In this document: positions 1 through 5,136 of the stretch, piece by piece
How the letters are laid out: every line of letters begins with the position of its first letter
Numbering within the stretch: position 1 is the stretch's first letter
NCBI GenBank assembly: GCA_003558575.1
Contig: PWPY01000040.1
Coordinates: forward strand, 1 to 6,202
Reading direction: 5' to 3'
Source: Desulfonatronovibrio sp.
Lineage (GTDB): Bacteria > Desulfobacterota > Desulfovibrionia > Desulfovibrionales > Desulfonatronovibrionaceae
Length of the DNA stretch: 6,202 nt
The notes under the pieces: generated by a model
What the model was told of the DNA's origin: nothing
The model's input: the letters and a program-made list of their open reading frames with translations, nothing else
The model's database searches: none
Translations under genes and position numbers: made by a program

Positions 1-1656
1 ATACTTTTCTTGCAGAGCTGTTTTCTTTTTGCTTATGCTTTCAAGTTCATGCTCTCTATCCACAGCAAGCCTGTTAAGTTTTTCAAAGATTTCTTCCTGA
101 TTATGACCATCCAGCAAAAGATACTTCTCTGCCCTGGCAATGATTTCCGGGGCAAGTCCCTGCTTTCTCGCCACATCAAGAGCCAGGCTGGAGCCAACCT
201 GGTCATAGGCAAGACGATAAAGGGGTCTGCCTGATGATCCATCAAAAAGTACAGAAGCTGCTCTGACCTCTTCCTTGGAAAGGGCGTAAGCTTTAAGGGC
301 GGGGAAATGTGTCGCTGTAGCAACCCAGGCTTTTTTCTCAAGAAGCTCGTCCACGACTGCCTGGGCCAGGGCTGCACCCTGACTGGGGTCAGTTCCCACA
401 CCAAATTCATCTAAGATAATGAGAGTCTTTTCATCAGTTAATGGCCAGAACCGGCTGAAATTATCGATCTGGGCCGTAAAGGTGCTCAGGCTTTCCTCAA
501 CGCTCTGTTCTGATACCATGGAGACGAAGATCTTGTCCCACATGGGAATGGAGCTACCCTCATCTGCTGGAACAGGCAAAGCACTCATGGCCATTAGAGC
601 GGAAAGTCCCAGGGTCTTGAGGCAGACTGTCTTTCCCCCGGCATTACCTCCGGAAACTATCAACACGTGCTGACCAGGCTCTAATTCAATATCAGTGGGA
701 ACAACGGGAAAACCGCCGAGCTCCAGTAAAGGATGCCGGACATTTTTCAGAGACAGGCAGTTTGAATCCTCATTGATCTTAAGAGGTGTGGCATTAAGTT
801 TTCCGGCAAACCTGGCTTTAGCAAAAACAAAATCCATCCTTACAACCCAGCTGAAAAGATCCTTCAAGCTTTGAGCTGCTTCTCTGCCCAGCGTGGTCAG
901 GTACTCAAGGACACGATTAAGCTCCTCCCTTTCTCTTCTTTTTAGTTTCTGGAGATTGTTGTTCAGATCTATAAGAAAATAGGGCTCAAAATAGCAGGTT
1001 TCGCCTGTTTGGGAATAGTCATGGATAATGCCCTGAACCTTGCCTTTGAAATTGGACTTCAAAGCCAGAACATATCTGTCCGATGAAATGGTCAGGTATT
1101 CATCCTGAAGGTAATGGGAAATATTTGAAAGGGTTAAAGATTCATTGACTTTTTTAGAACATGACTCCCTGATGGACCTCATTTCTTCTCTTACTGAATA
1201 AAGCCCAGGGGAGCTTTGATCTTTAATCTCACCAGAAGGACCAAGACATCTTTTCAAGGCTGAGTGAAACTTTTCCGGCCAGACAAAATGAGACATCAAA
1301 TCCAAAATTAATCCAAACCTCTCTGCGTCCACCCGGCTCAAGGCACCTAAAAATTCACGGGTTTGTCTCAAAAAAGCAGAAAGATCCCATAAATCTTCAT
1401 TATCCAAAACATATTCAATGCGCTTGAGACTTTTCAAACTGTCCGTAATATCTGGAAATTCGCTTAAAGCAATCCCGTATTCTTCCTTGCAGGATATGAC
1501 TTGACGCAAAAGATTTAACTCATAATCCAGTTCATCGGGATTATTGAAAAAAGAAATTTCCAGACAGGCATTTTTCCCTGGAGAAGAAACCGCTTCATTA
1601 CTCAAATACTGAAGGACTTTGGGAAATTCCAGCAGCTTGATGGTTTTTTGTTCCAT
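1..1656 (-). CDS. mutS2: MutS2-family DNA-binding ATPase, N-terminal 552 residues (3' end outside the window)
   Basis: The reading frame is open from an ATG at 1656 down to base 1 with no stop, so 552 residues are seen of a protein family usually near 780. Residues 1 to about 310 match the MutS2 core and lever region in general character. The ATPase domain follows: Walker A SGGNAGGKT (335-343, Lys342), the MutS-type motif SVEESLSTF (385-393), Walker B LIILDE (412-417) followed by GVGTDP, and the ATH switch at 448-450 followed by FPALKAYA, which is typical of MutS2 and not MutS1. The Smr nuclease domain, if present, would lie off the left edge. MutS2 proteins bind branched DNA or collided ribosomes, suppressing recombination or rescuing translation; which applies here cannot be told. 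No clear Shine-Dalgarno precedes the ATG, and an in-frame stop at about 1707 limits upstream extension, with only CTG codons as alternatives. The Walker A has GGN where many relatives have GPN. Confidence 0.93.
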   Translation of the reverse strand, partial: MEQKTIKLLEFPKVLQYLSNEAVSSPGKNACLEISFFNNPDELDYELNLLRQVISCKEEYGIALSEFPDITDSLKSLKRIEYVLDNEDLWDLSAFLRQTREFLGALSRVDAERFGLILDLMSHFVWPEKFHSALKRCLGPSGEIKDQSSPGLYSVREEMRSIRESCSKKVNESLTLSNISHYLQDEYLTISSDRYVLALKSNFKGKVQGIIHDYSQTGETCYFEPYFLIDLNNNLQKLKRREREELNRVLEYLTTLGREAAQSLKDLFSWVVRMDFVFAKARFAGKLNATPLKINEDSNCLSLKNVRHPLLELGGFPVVPTDIELEPGQHVLIVSGGNAGGKTVCLKTLGLSALMAMSALPVPADEGSSIPMWDKIFVSMVSEQSVEESLSTFTAQIDNFSRFWPLTDEKTLIILDEFGVGTDPSQGAALAQAVVDELLEKKAWVATATHFPALKAYALSKEEVRAASVLFDGSSGRPLYRLAYDQVGSSLALDVARKQGLAPEIIARAEKYLLLDGHNQEEIFEKLNRLAVDREHELESISKKKTALQEKY

Positions 1657-1673
1657 ATTAGACAGCTTTTGCA

Positions 1674-1689
1674 GGCCTGGGGTCAGGCC
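1674..1689 (-). repeat. Short GC-rich inverted repeat in the mutS2 leader
   Basis: A perfect 6-bp inverted repeat, GGCCTG and CAGGCC, is separated by four bases and ends 17 bases before the mutS2 start codon. It stands out as the only GC-rich element in an AT-rich stretch. In the mRNA it could form a small hairpin just upstream of the initiation region, where no Shine-Dalgarno can be recognised. It has no T-run after it, so it is not a terminator. A regulatory role is only a possibility. Confidence 0.35.
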
Positions 1690-1895
1690 AGTGCAAATTT
1701 TATTTTAAAGATTTATTAATTCAGGAAAGATAGTAGAATATAAGATCTGGGCCGTACGACAGGAATTTAGAAGCGTGTTGAAAAGAATATAATTAAGGTT
1801 GATCAGAAATCCCGAGAGTCAACCCAAAGCATGACCCAATAGATGCTGAATTCATACAGTATTTTTAATCTTCCAAGTTGATACGGGATCAAAAA

Positions 1896-1945
1896 TCAAA
1901 AAAGTTCAAAATCACAATCATTTTTTAATGTTTGACTTTGAACTT
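1896..1945 (-). terminator. Probable AT-rich rho-independent terminator after yqeY
   Basis: On the minus strand an imperfect inverted repeat pairs 1931-1945 with 1902-1916 (13 of 15 positions match), and the loop can add a small CATT/AATG stem. The 3' arm runs directly into six Ts (1903-1898) and, after GA, another five. It begins 49 bases downstream of the yqeY stop, a normal place for the end of the rpsU-yqeY unit. The stem is AT-rich, so its strength is uncertain and some transcripts may read through into mutS2. Confidence 0.5.
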
Positions 1946-1994
1946 ATTTACCTACGCGAAAATTATAAAATCTTTTGCCCGTTAAGAGAAAATA

Positions 1995-2441
1995 TCAGGA
2001 AGAAAGCAGCTGGCGAACAATGGTGCTTAACTGACGACCGTCAGTTTGTCCGGGATACTTCTGGGATATAGCCTTCATAACCAGCCCCATCCCCTTTATA
2101 TCAGTAATTTTCAGCTCTTGAATTACTTCTTTGGCCACGCTTTCCATCTCTTGAGAAGTAAAGGACCTGGGAAGATAAGCATTGATTATTTTCAACTCAT
2201 CCTGCTCTCTACCACTGAGATCATTTCGCCCAGCTTCACTATACTGGCGAATAGATTCCTGCCTTTGCTTAACCTCTTTAATAAGGACGTCAAGGGCTTC
2301 AGCATCGCTTAATTCTTTTCTCAGCTCAACCTGCTTATTTTTAAAGGCTGCCTTGAGCAAGCGCAAGACAGCCACCTTCTCACTTTCTTTGTTCTTATAA
2401 GCAAGGATAAAGTCTTTTTCAATACGCTCTGTAATCATCAT
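1995..2441 (-). CDS. yqeY: GatB/YqeY-domain protein
   Basis: This 148-residue protein has the full length of stand-alone YqeY proteins and their familiar blocks: an N-terminal helix with VLRLLKAAFKNKQVE (about 25-39), the central helices with VKQRQESIRQYSEAGR (about 57-72), the hinge INAYLPRSFTSQEM (about 86-99) and a C-terminal KGMGLVMKAISQKYPGQTDGRQLSTIVRQLL. This is the tRNA-binding tail fold of the GatB amidotransferase subunit; a role in tRNA amidation is presumed for the family but unproven. The gene starts two bases after the rpsU stop, with two tandem ATG codons (2441 and 2438), and has no strong Shine-Dalgarno of its own, which suggests translational coupling to rpsU. Pairing with rpsU is common in bacteria and supports the call. 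Confidence 0.95.
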   Translation of the reverse strand: MMITERIEKDFILAYKNKESEKVAVLRLLKAAFKNKQVELRKELSDAEALDVLIKEVKQRQESIRQYSEAGRNDLSGREQDELKIINAYLPRSFTSQEMESVAKEVIQELKITDIKGMGLVMKAISQKYPGQTDGRQLSTIVRQLLSS

Positions 2442-2443
2442 AA

Positions 2444-2644
2444 TTACATCATTTGCATTTTGCGCATTTTTTTCATTAATCGTTTTCTGGCAGCGGCTTC
2501 TTTTTTCTTCTTCTGAATACTTGGCTTTTCATAATGCTGCCTTTTCTTCAGTTCAGAAAGAATTCCGGCTTTTTCAACCTGTTTTTTAAACTTACGCAAC
2601 GCATAGTCAAAATTATCATTTTCTCCAAGAATAACTCCGGGCAC
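2444..2644 (-). CDS. rpsU: Small-subunit ribosomal protein S21
   Basis: The 66-residue product has the S21 pattern: [20 protein letters not shown] (about 8-27), [16 protein letters not shown] and then a very basic tail rich in Lys, Arg and Met. S21 sits near the anti-Shine-Dalgarno end of 16S rRNA in the 30S subunit and assists initiation. The start is a GTG at 2642-2644, supported by the family's short N-terminus (MPGV) and by a strong Shine-Dalgarno, AAGGGGGTGA, a few bases upstream. It is the first gene of a two-gene unit with yqeY and has its own promoter at 2746-2774, giving a leader of about 95 bases. Use of GTG with a near-perfect ribosome site is not unusual for this gene. Length and motifs leave little doubt. 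Confidence 0.97.
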   Translation of the reverse strand: MPGVILGENDNFDYALRKFKKQVEKAGILSELKKRQHYEKPSIQKKKKEAAARKRLMKKMRKMQMM

Positions 2645-2708
2645 TAAGACTCACCCCCTTACTTAATTACTGAGACTGCAGACCGTAACCCCTATCTCAT
2701 CTTCAGCA

Positions 2709-2747
2709 AAGCTAAAAAGAAGACTTAAGGTCGGTCAAGCTAAAAAG
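2709..2747. repeat. 11-bp direct repeat in the rpsU promoter and leader
   Basis: AAGCTAAAAAG occurs twice, at 2709-2719 and 2737-2747, 28 bases apart from start to start. One copy covers the predicted transcription start and touches the -10 box; the other lies about 20-30 bases into the leader. It may be a tandem binding site or simple AT-rich coincidence. Confidence 0.45.
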
Positions 2748-2769
2748 TATATCTTTTACTTATACTTTT
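2743..2769. repeat. 9-bp perfect inverted repeat overlapping the rpsU promoter
   Basis: AAAAGTATA (2743-2751) and TATACTTTT (2761-2769) are exact reverse complements with a 9-base spacer. One arm covers the -10 box of the proposed rpsU promoter and the other fills the upstream part of its spacer, touching the first base of the -35 box. The arm centres are 18 bp apart, so the layout could serve a dimeric regulator. Part of the symmetry comes from the -10 sequence itself, so chance cannot be excluded. Confidence 0.5.
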
Positions 2770-2774
2770 GGCAA
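2746..2774 (-). promoter_or_regulatory. Probable sigma70-type promoter of rpsU-yqeY
   Basis: On the minus strand, TTGCCA (2774-2769, five of six to consensus) and TATACT (2751-2746, five of six) are separated by exactly 17 bases. Transcription would begin near 2739, leaving about 95 bases of leader before the rpsU GTG. It is the best-formed promoter in the window and sits just downstream of the terminator of the preceding unit, as expected for an independently transcribed rpsU. Confidence 0.65.
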
Positions 2775-2775
2775 G

Positions 2776-2815
2776 AAAAAAAAAGAGGGCTGTTTAAACA
2801 GCCCTCTTTTTTGAA
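2776..2815 (-). terminator. Strong rho-independent terminator ending the hup unit
   Basis: A perfect palindrome spans 2779-2812: arms AAAAAAGAGGGCTG and CAGCCCTCTTTTTT around TTTAAA. On the minus strand the GC-rich stem is followed by a run of nine Ts (2784-2776). It lies 19 bases past the stop of the small membrane protein gene. The plus strand also has a T-run (2807-2812), so it could work in both directions, although no plus-strand gene approaches it. Confidence 0.9.
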
Positions 2816-2831
2816 TGCTAAATATCAAAAT

Positions 2832-3038
2832 TTATTCAGCAAGCTTTCTTTTTTCAGTCATTGTATCGCTCAGGGATTGAAAAACAACAGCTCCAACACC
2901 CAGCCCAATGGTCAAAAGAACCAGATACAAGACACTGAAAAATACAAAATGATCAGCCATCCACCATGGTATGTCCTGAGGAAGCATACTTTGGACGGTT
3001 TCGCCGGGAATCATGGCCTTCCACTTAAGGTCAATCAT
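2832..3038 (-). CDS. Small single-pass membrane protein of unknown function
   Basis: I do not recognise this 68-residue protein. It has a polar N-terminus of about 24 residues, a PWWMADH segment (24-30), one hydrophobic helix from about Phe31 to Phe53 with a GLGVG patch (45-49), and a charged C-terminal tail ending KRKLAE. There is no signal-peptide cleavage motif, so it is probably a membrane-anchored small protein; by the positive-inside rule the KRK tail would face the cytoplasm. The start at 3038 is supported by a good Shine-Dalgarno (TGGAGGT) five to six bases upstream. It begins 22 bases after the hup stop and ends just before a strong terminator, so it is almost certainly co-transcribed with hup. 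The clear ribosome site, the hydrophobic core and the operon setting argue for a real gene. No cysteines or catalytic motif are visible. Confidence 0.8.
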   Translation of the reverse strand: MIDLKWKAMIPGETVQSMLPQDIPWWMADHFVFFSVLYLVLLTIGLGVGAVVFQSLSDTMTEKRKLAE

Positions 3039-3060
3039 TGGAACCTCCAGGCTATTATGG

Positions 3061-3333
3061 TTACTTTACTGCATCCTTAAGGATCTTTCCTGGACGAAAC
3101 TTAACCACTTTACATGCGGGAATCTGGATTTCTTCACCAGTACGGGGATTGCGGCCATTACGGGCCTTTCTTTCCTCAACCGCGAAAGTGCCAAACCCAG
3201 TCAGTGTCAACTTACCCTCGCTCACCAGAGTGTCCTGTACAGATTCAAGAAAAGCATTCAGTCCTTTTTCTGCATCAGTCTTGGTCAGATCTGCTTTATC
3301 CGCCATTTTGGATACCAAGTCGGCTTTTGTCAT
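3061..3333 (-). CDS. hup: HU-family nucleoid DNA-binding protein
   Basis: At 90 residues this has exactly the HU/IHF family length. It begins MTKADLVSKMADKADL, which is the helical dimerisation part, continues with GKLTLTGFGTFAVEER (about 40-55), and carries the DNA-binding beta-arm signature ARNGRNPRTGEEI with the Pro that intercalates into DNA (NPRTG, about 61-65). It ends KFRPGKILKDAVK, typical of HU. The protein bends and compacts DNA as a dimer in the nucleoid. HU is favoured over IHF because of this beta-arm and the absence of an IHF-type C-terminal helix. A strong Shine-Dalgarno, AAGGAGGAAG, precedes the ATG. It heads a two-gene unit with the small membrane protein, separated from rsmA by 197 bases containing its likely promoter. 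Several HU paralogues are common in such genomes, so a finer name (hupA, hupB) is not justified. Confidence 0.96.
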   Translation of the reverse strand: MTKADLVSKMADKADLTKTDAEKGLNAFLESVQDTLVSEGKLTLTGFGTFAVEERKARNGRNPRTGEEIQIPACKVVKFRPGKILKDAVK

Positions 3334-3373
3334 CAGTTACTTCCTCCTTCAAAAGTTTAACTCAAAAAACAAT

Positions 3374-3441
3374 CACTCAATTAGTCAAAAAATTATATAT
3401 AATCCGAATAACTACAATAAACATCTGATTCAGATTGAGTG
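3374..3441. repeat. 8-bp inverted repeat flanking the hup promoter
   Basis: CACTCAAT (3374-3381) and ATTGAGTG (3434-3441) are exact reverse complements lying on either side of the candidate -10 and -35 boxes, with 52 bases between them. Such an arrangement could be a pair of operator half-sites, but the arms are short and far apart, so chance occurrence is quite possible. A nearby 7-bp stem (3468-3474 with 3478-3484, loop TAT) has no T-run and is not a terminator. Confidence 0.3.
3392..3421 (-). promoter_or_regulatory. Candidate promoter of hup
   Basis: On the minus strand a perfect -10 box TATAAT (3397-3392) lies 18 bases from a weak -35 TTTATT (3421-3416, three of six). The start would be near 3385, with a leader of about 50 bases. 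The -10 box is excellent but sits in a TA-rich run, and the poor -35 suggests activator help or a different exact position. Confidence 0.4.
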
Positions 3442-3531
3442 CCTTAAAAAATCATTTACTAATTTTATGCCTGCTATGCAAGCAAGATACATAGGACAAA
3501 CAAAATTTCGCCGCTCAAGTCAAGCCTTAAT

Positions 3532-4314
3532 TTAATTTTTCCATGGAAACAGCACGCTTGACAGCTCCTGAAAATCATCTGGAGATAGATTTTCAGGCCT
3601 TATTCTCAGATCCAGACTTTTTCTCTCAAAAAATGAATTTATTCCATCATTCCAATAATTTTTAAGAATATTTCCCACCTGTTTCCGCCTGTTTTGAAAC
3701 ATAAGCCTGAGGGTCTGGTTCAGGCTTGAACCTGAAAAGTTTTTTTTTCCAAGAGGGACAGGATAAAAGCCAAGAACTGCAGAATCAACCTTAGGCTTGG
3801 GTCTGAATACACAGGGAGAAACAGTAAATAGTAACTCCGGCCTAACGTGCGACTGAACCCAGACAGACAAAGCACCATACGTCTTTGATCCGGGACTGGC
3901 AGCTATCCTCTGACCTACTTCTTTCTGAACCATGAAAGTACACGACTTTTGAACACTGACTTGAGCAACAATATCCCATATTAATCTTGAAGCTACATTA
4001 TATGGAAGGTTGCCAACAATCTTGAGCTGAGGCAAATGATTAAGCCTTGGCCAGTCAAAATTCAGAGCATCAACATTAATGACAGACGCTTGGGGATAAT
4101 TATACTTAATCTCTCTGCTTAGAATATTATCTTTTTCAAGGCAGTAAAAATTACAGCCTGAATGATAAATTATTCCGGTTAGAGCCCCTTTGCCTGGTCC
4201 GATTTCCAGGACATTGTCTTCAAGGCATATATCCAGCGATGATACAATTTTTCGACAAATATTGGCATCTATAAGAAAATTTTGCCCAAGACTTTTTTTG
4301 GCTGATATTTTCAT
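3532..4314 (-). CDS. rsmA: 16S rRNA (adenine(1518)-N6/adenine(1519)-N6)-dimethyltransferase RsmA
   Basis: The 260-residue protein has all the KsgA/RsmA landmarks: KKSLGQNFLID (6-16), the S-adenosylmethionine loop LEIGPGKGALT (36-46), an acidic ribose ligand in LEKD (59-62), DALNFD (82-87), the catalytic NLPY motif (102-105), QKEVGQRI (130-137), GSKTYGALSV (142-151) and FRPKPKVDSAV (170-180). The C-terminal rRNA-binding domain includes the family's LMFQNRRKQVGN. It adds four methyl groups to two adjacent adenines near the 3' end of 16S rRNA as a late 30S assembly check. The length is slightly short of the usual 265-280. Its ATG overlaps the DUF2062 stop (ATGA at 4314-4311), and no good Shine-Dalgarno precedes it, which suggests translational coupling. 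No terminator is apparent between it and hup. Confidence 0.96.
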   Translation of the reverse strand: MKISAKKSLGQNFLIDANICRKIVSSLDICLEDNVLEIGPGKGALTGIIYHSGCNFYCLEKDNILSREIKYNYPQASVINVDALNFDWPRLNHLPQLKIVGNLPYNVASRLIWDIVAQVSVQKSCTFMVQKEVGQRIAASPGSKTYGALSVWVQSHVRPELLFTVSPCVFRPKPKVDSAVLGFYPVPLGKKNFSGSSLNQTLRLMFQNRRKQVGNILKNYWNDGINSFFERKSLDLRIRPENLSPDDFQELSSVLFPWKN

Positions 4315-4805
4315 ACTTTTTTCAATTTCTTCATTCTTTTCATTTCTGCCCTTTTATCGTGCCAGGTCCGCACCAGTCTTACTGAAATCATGTAAACAGA
4401 AATGGACAGAAAAAGCCCTACCATAAGGCCACCGAAAAACATAAGCCAGAAAAAATCCCAGCCCAATCCAATAATATTAAAAATGGTCAGGTCTTCTGGC
4501 TCAAACTCCTTTTTACCTGCTGGAATTATCATTCTGCCCACAAGATAAAGACCATAGTAGACAAATGGAGCATAAAAGGGATTGGTTATCCATGTACCTG
4601 CAGCTGCCGCAATCTTACTGCAGCGAAACATATGGGCAATAGCCAGGGCAACAACTGTCTGCAAGGGAATTATTGGCAGACAACCTACAAACACTCCCAC
4701 TGACAGACCCATTGCAACTGAATGTGGACTCTCTCGAATTCGCCACAGCTTCAGATACCAATAGCGAAAAAAACGGCCCAAGCCGTATCTGAATTTTATG
4801 TTCAA
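4311..4805 (-). CDS. DUF2062 family membrane protein
   Basis: This 164-residue protein shows the DUF2062 pattern: a basic, aromatic N-terminus (1-24), then RESPHSVAMGLSVGVFVGC (24-42) with the family's SP...A.G...G.F.G spacing, PLQT (47-50), and AGTWITNPFYAPFVYYG (69-85). Hydrophobic segments lie at about 31-58, 66-90 and 118-145, so it is an integral inner-membrane protein; the tail is strongly basic (KRAEMKRMKKLKK). The family's function is unknown. The start is uncertain: the longest credible form begins at a TTG (4805-4803) after a poor ribosome site (AGAG), no ATG exists upstream before an in-frame stop near 4863, and the next Met is residue 32, which would cut into the conserved motif. 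It is the first gene of a pair with rsmA and overlaps it by four bases. Confidence 0.85.
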   Translation of the reverse strand: MNIKFRYGLGRFFRYWYLKLWRIRESPHSVAMGLSVGVFVGCLPIIPLQTVVALAIAHMFRCSKIAAAAGTWITNPFYAPFVYYGLYLVGRMIIPAGKKEFEPEDLTIFNIIGLGWDFFWLMFFGGLMVGLFLSISVYMISVRLVRTWHDKRAEMKRMKKLKKV

Positions 4806-4897
4806 AAATTTCTCTAAAATAAATGGGAAAGAGTATAGAAAAGAATCTGTCAGGCCGCTTTGTCAATCAGCAAAGAAAATAATGGGCTTCCCTGCAT

Positions 4898-4925
4898 ATA
4901 ATATAGTTTCCACCTGGAATGTCTT
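4898..4925 (-). promoter_or_regulatory. Candidate promoter with internal palindrome upstream of the DUF2062-rsmA pair
   Basis: On the minus strand AAGACA (4925-4920, four of six) and TATTAT (4903-4898, five of six) are 16 bases apart, giving a start near 4891 and a leader of about 85 bases. The spacer begins with a perfect palindrome, TTCCA-GG-TGGAA on this strand (4908-4919), flush against the -35 box, a position where a repressor could block polymerase. A perfect TTGACA further down (4866-4861) has no -10 box at proper spacing (TATACT is 23 bases away). Confidence 0.35.
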
Positions 4926-4988
4926 TCTTTCTGGATGCTGAAACTGCCGGTTTTGTTTTACGGGGACGCCACAGGAAGTTTTCAACAT

Positions 4989-5009
4989 AAAAAAAGCCGG
5001 ATTGGCTCT
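4989..5009 (-). terminator. Probable terminator of the kor unit
   Basis: On the minus strand a short stem AGCC/GGCT (5007-5004 with 4998-4995, extendable by two pairs, one of them a wobble) with loop AATCC runs into seven Ts (4995-4989). The stem is short, so efficiency is uncertain, but position and T-run suit a rho-independent terminator about 130 bases after the korB stop. Confidence 0.55.
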
Positions 5010-5023
5010 TACTGAGTGTTTTA

Positions 5024-5063
5024 AAAGTCCTTATCCAACAGTTGGCCGGACTTGCAGGACTTT
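5024..5063 (-). repeat. Stem-loop in the kor 3' region
   Basis: AAAGTCCT (5024-5031) and AGGACTTT (5056-5063) form a perfect 8-bp stem enclosing 24 bases, within which CCAACAGTTGG (5034-5044) is itself palindromic. A second GGACTT at 5048-5053 could compete for the same partner, so two alternative pairings exist. On the minus strand the stem is followed by TTTTAA, so it may act as a first, weaker terminator or a 3'-end protecting structure ahead of the hairpin at 4989-5009. Confidence 0.5.
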
Positions 5064-5136
5064 AAGCACAAGCCCGACCGTTGTCTTTTAAAGGTAAAAA
5101 AAATGAAGTCAAGAAAATTATCCAAAAGTGCCAAAA

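Larger units (their letters stand above)
1657..1994. other. Intergenic region between yqeY and mutS2
   Basis: This 338-base gap holds the terminator-like hairpin listed at 1896-1945 and the leader hairpin at 1674-1689. Between them I see no RNA gene, no ORF of credible length and no convincing sigma70 promoter: a TTGACT on the minus strand at about 1817-1822 has no -10 box at an acceptable distance. A 6-bp inverted repeat (GGTTGA at 1797-1802 and TCAACC at 1819-1824) is weak. The mutS2 promoter, if separate from that of rpsU, should lie here but could not be pinned. Confidence 0.6.
4806..5136. other. Intergenic region between korB and the DUF2062 gene
   Basis: This 331-base gap holds the 3' stem-loops of the kor unit (4989-5063) and the candidate promoter at 4898-4925. 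Short plus-strand frames starting at 4824 (19 codons) and 5104 (20 codons) lack ribosome sites and are not credible. I see no tRNA or other known RNA gene. Confidence 0.6.

Noticed and set aside
33..410. A 125-codon minus-strand open frame
   Set aside because: It lies in a different frame of the same strand as the MutS2 ATPase domain, which has Walker B and ATH motifs here; the alternative product has no recognisable features.
419..673. An 84-codon plus-strand open frame
   Set aside because: It is antisense to the Walker A to Walker B part of MutS2 and has no family-like character.
1797..1824. A 6-bp inverted repeat in the yqeY-mutS2 gap
   Set aside because: The arms are short with a 16-base loop and no T-run; expected by chance in a region this size.
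3038..3535. A 165-codon plus-strand open frame and two shorter overlapping ones
   Set aside because: They are antisense to hup, a certain gene with a strong ribosome site, and run into its AT-rich promoter region; the translations look like random code.
4615..4866. An 83-codon minus-strand frame overlapping the DUF2062 gene
   Set aside because: It is out of frame with the conserved DUF2062 motifs and its Cys/Ser-rich end looks like a shadow.
4838..4866. A perfect TTGACA and a TATACT on the minus strand as a promoter for the DUF2062 gene
   Set aside because: The two boxes are 23 bases apart, well beyond the usual 16-19, so the pair was not called.
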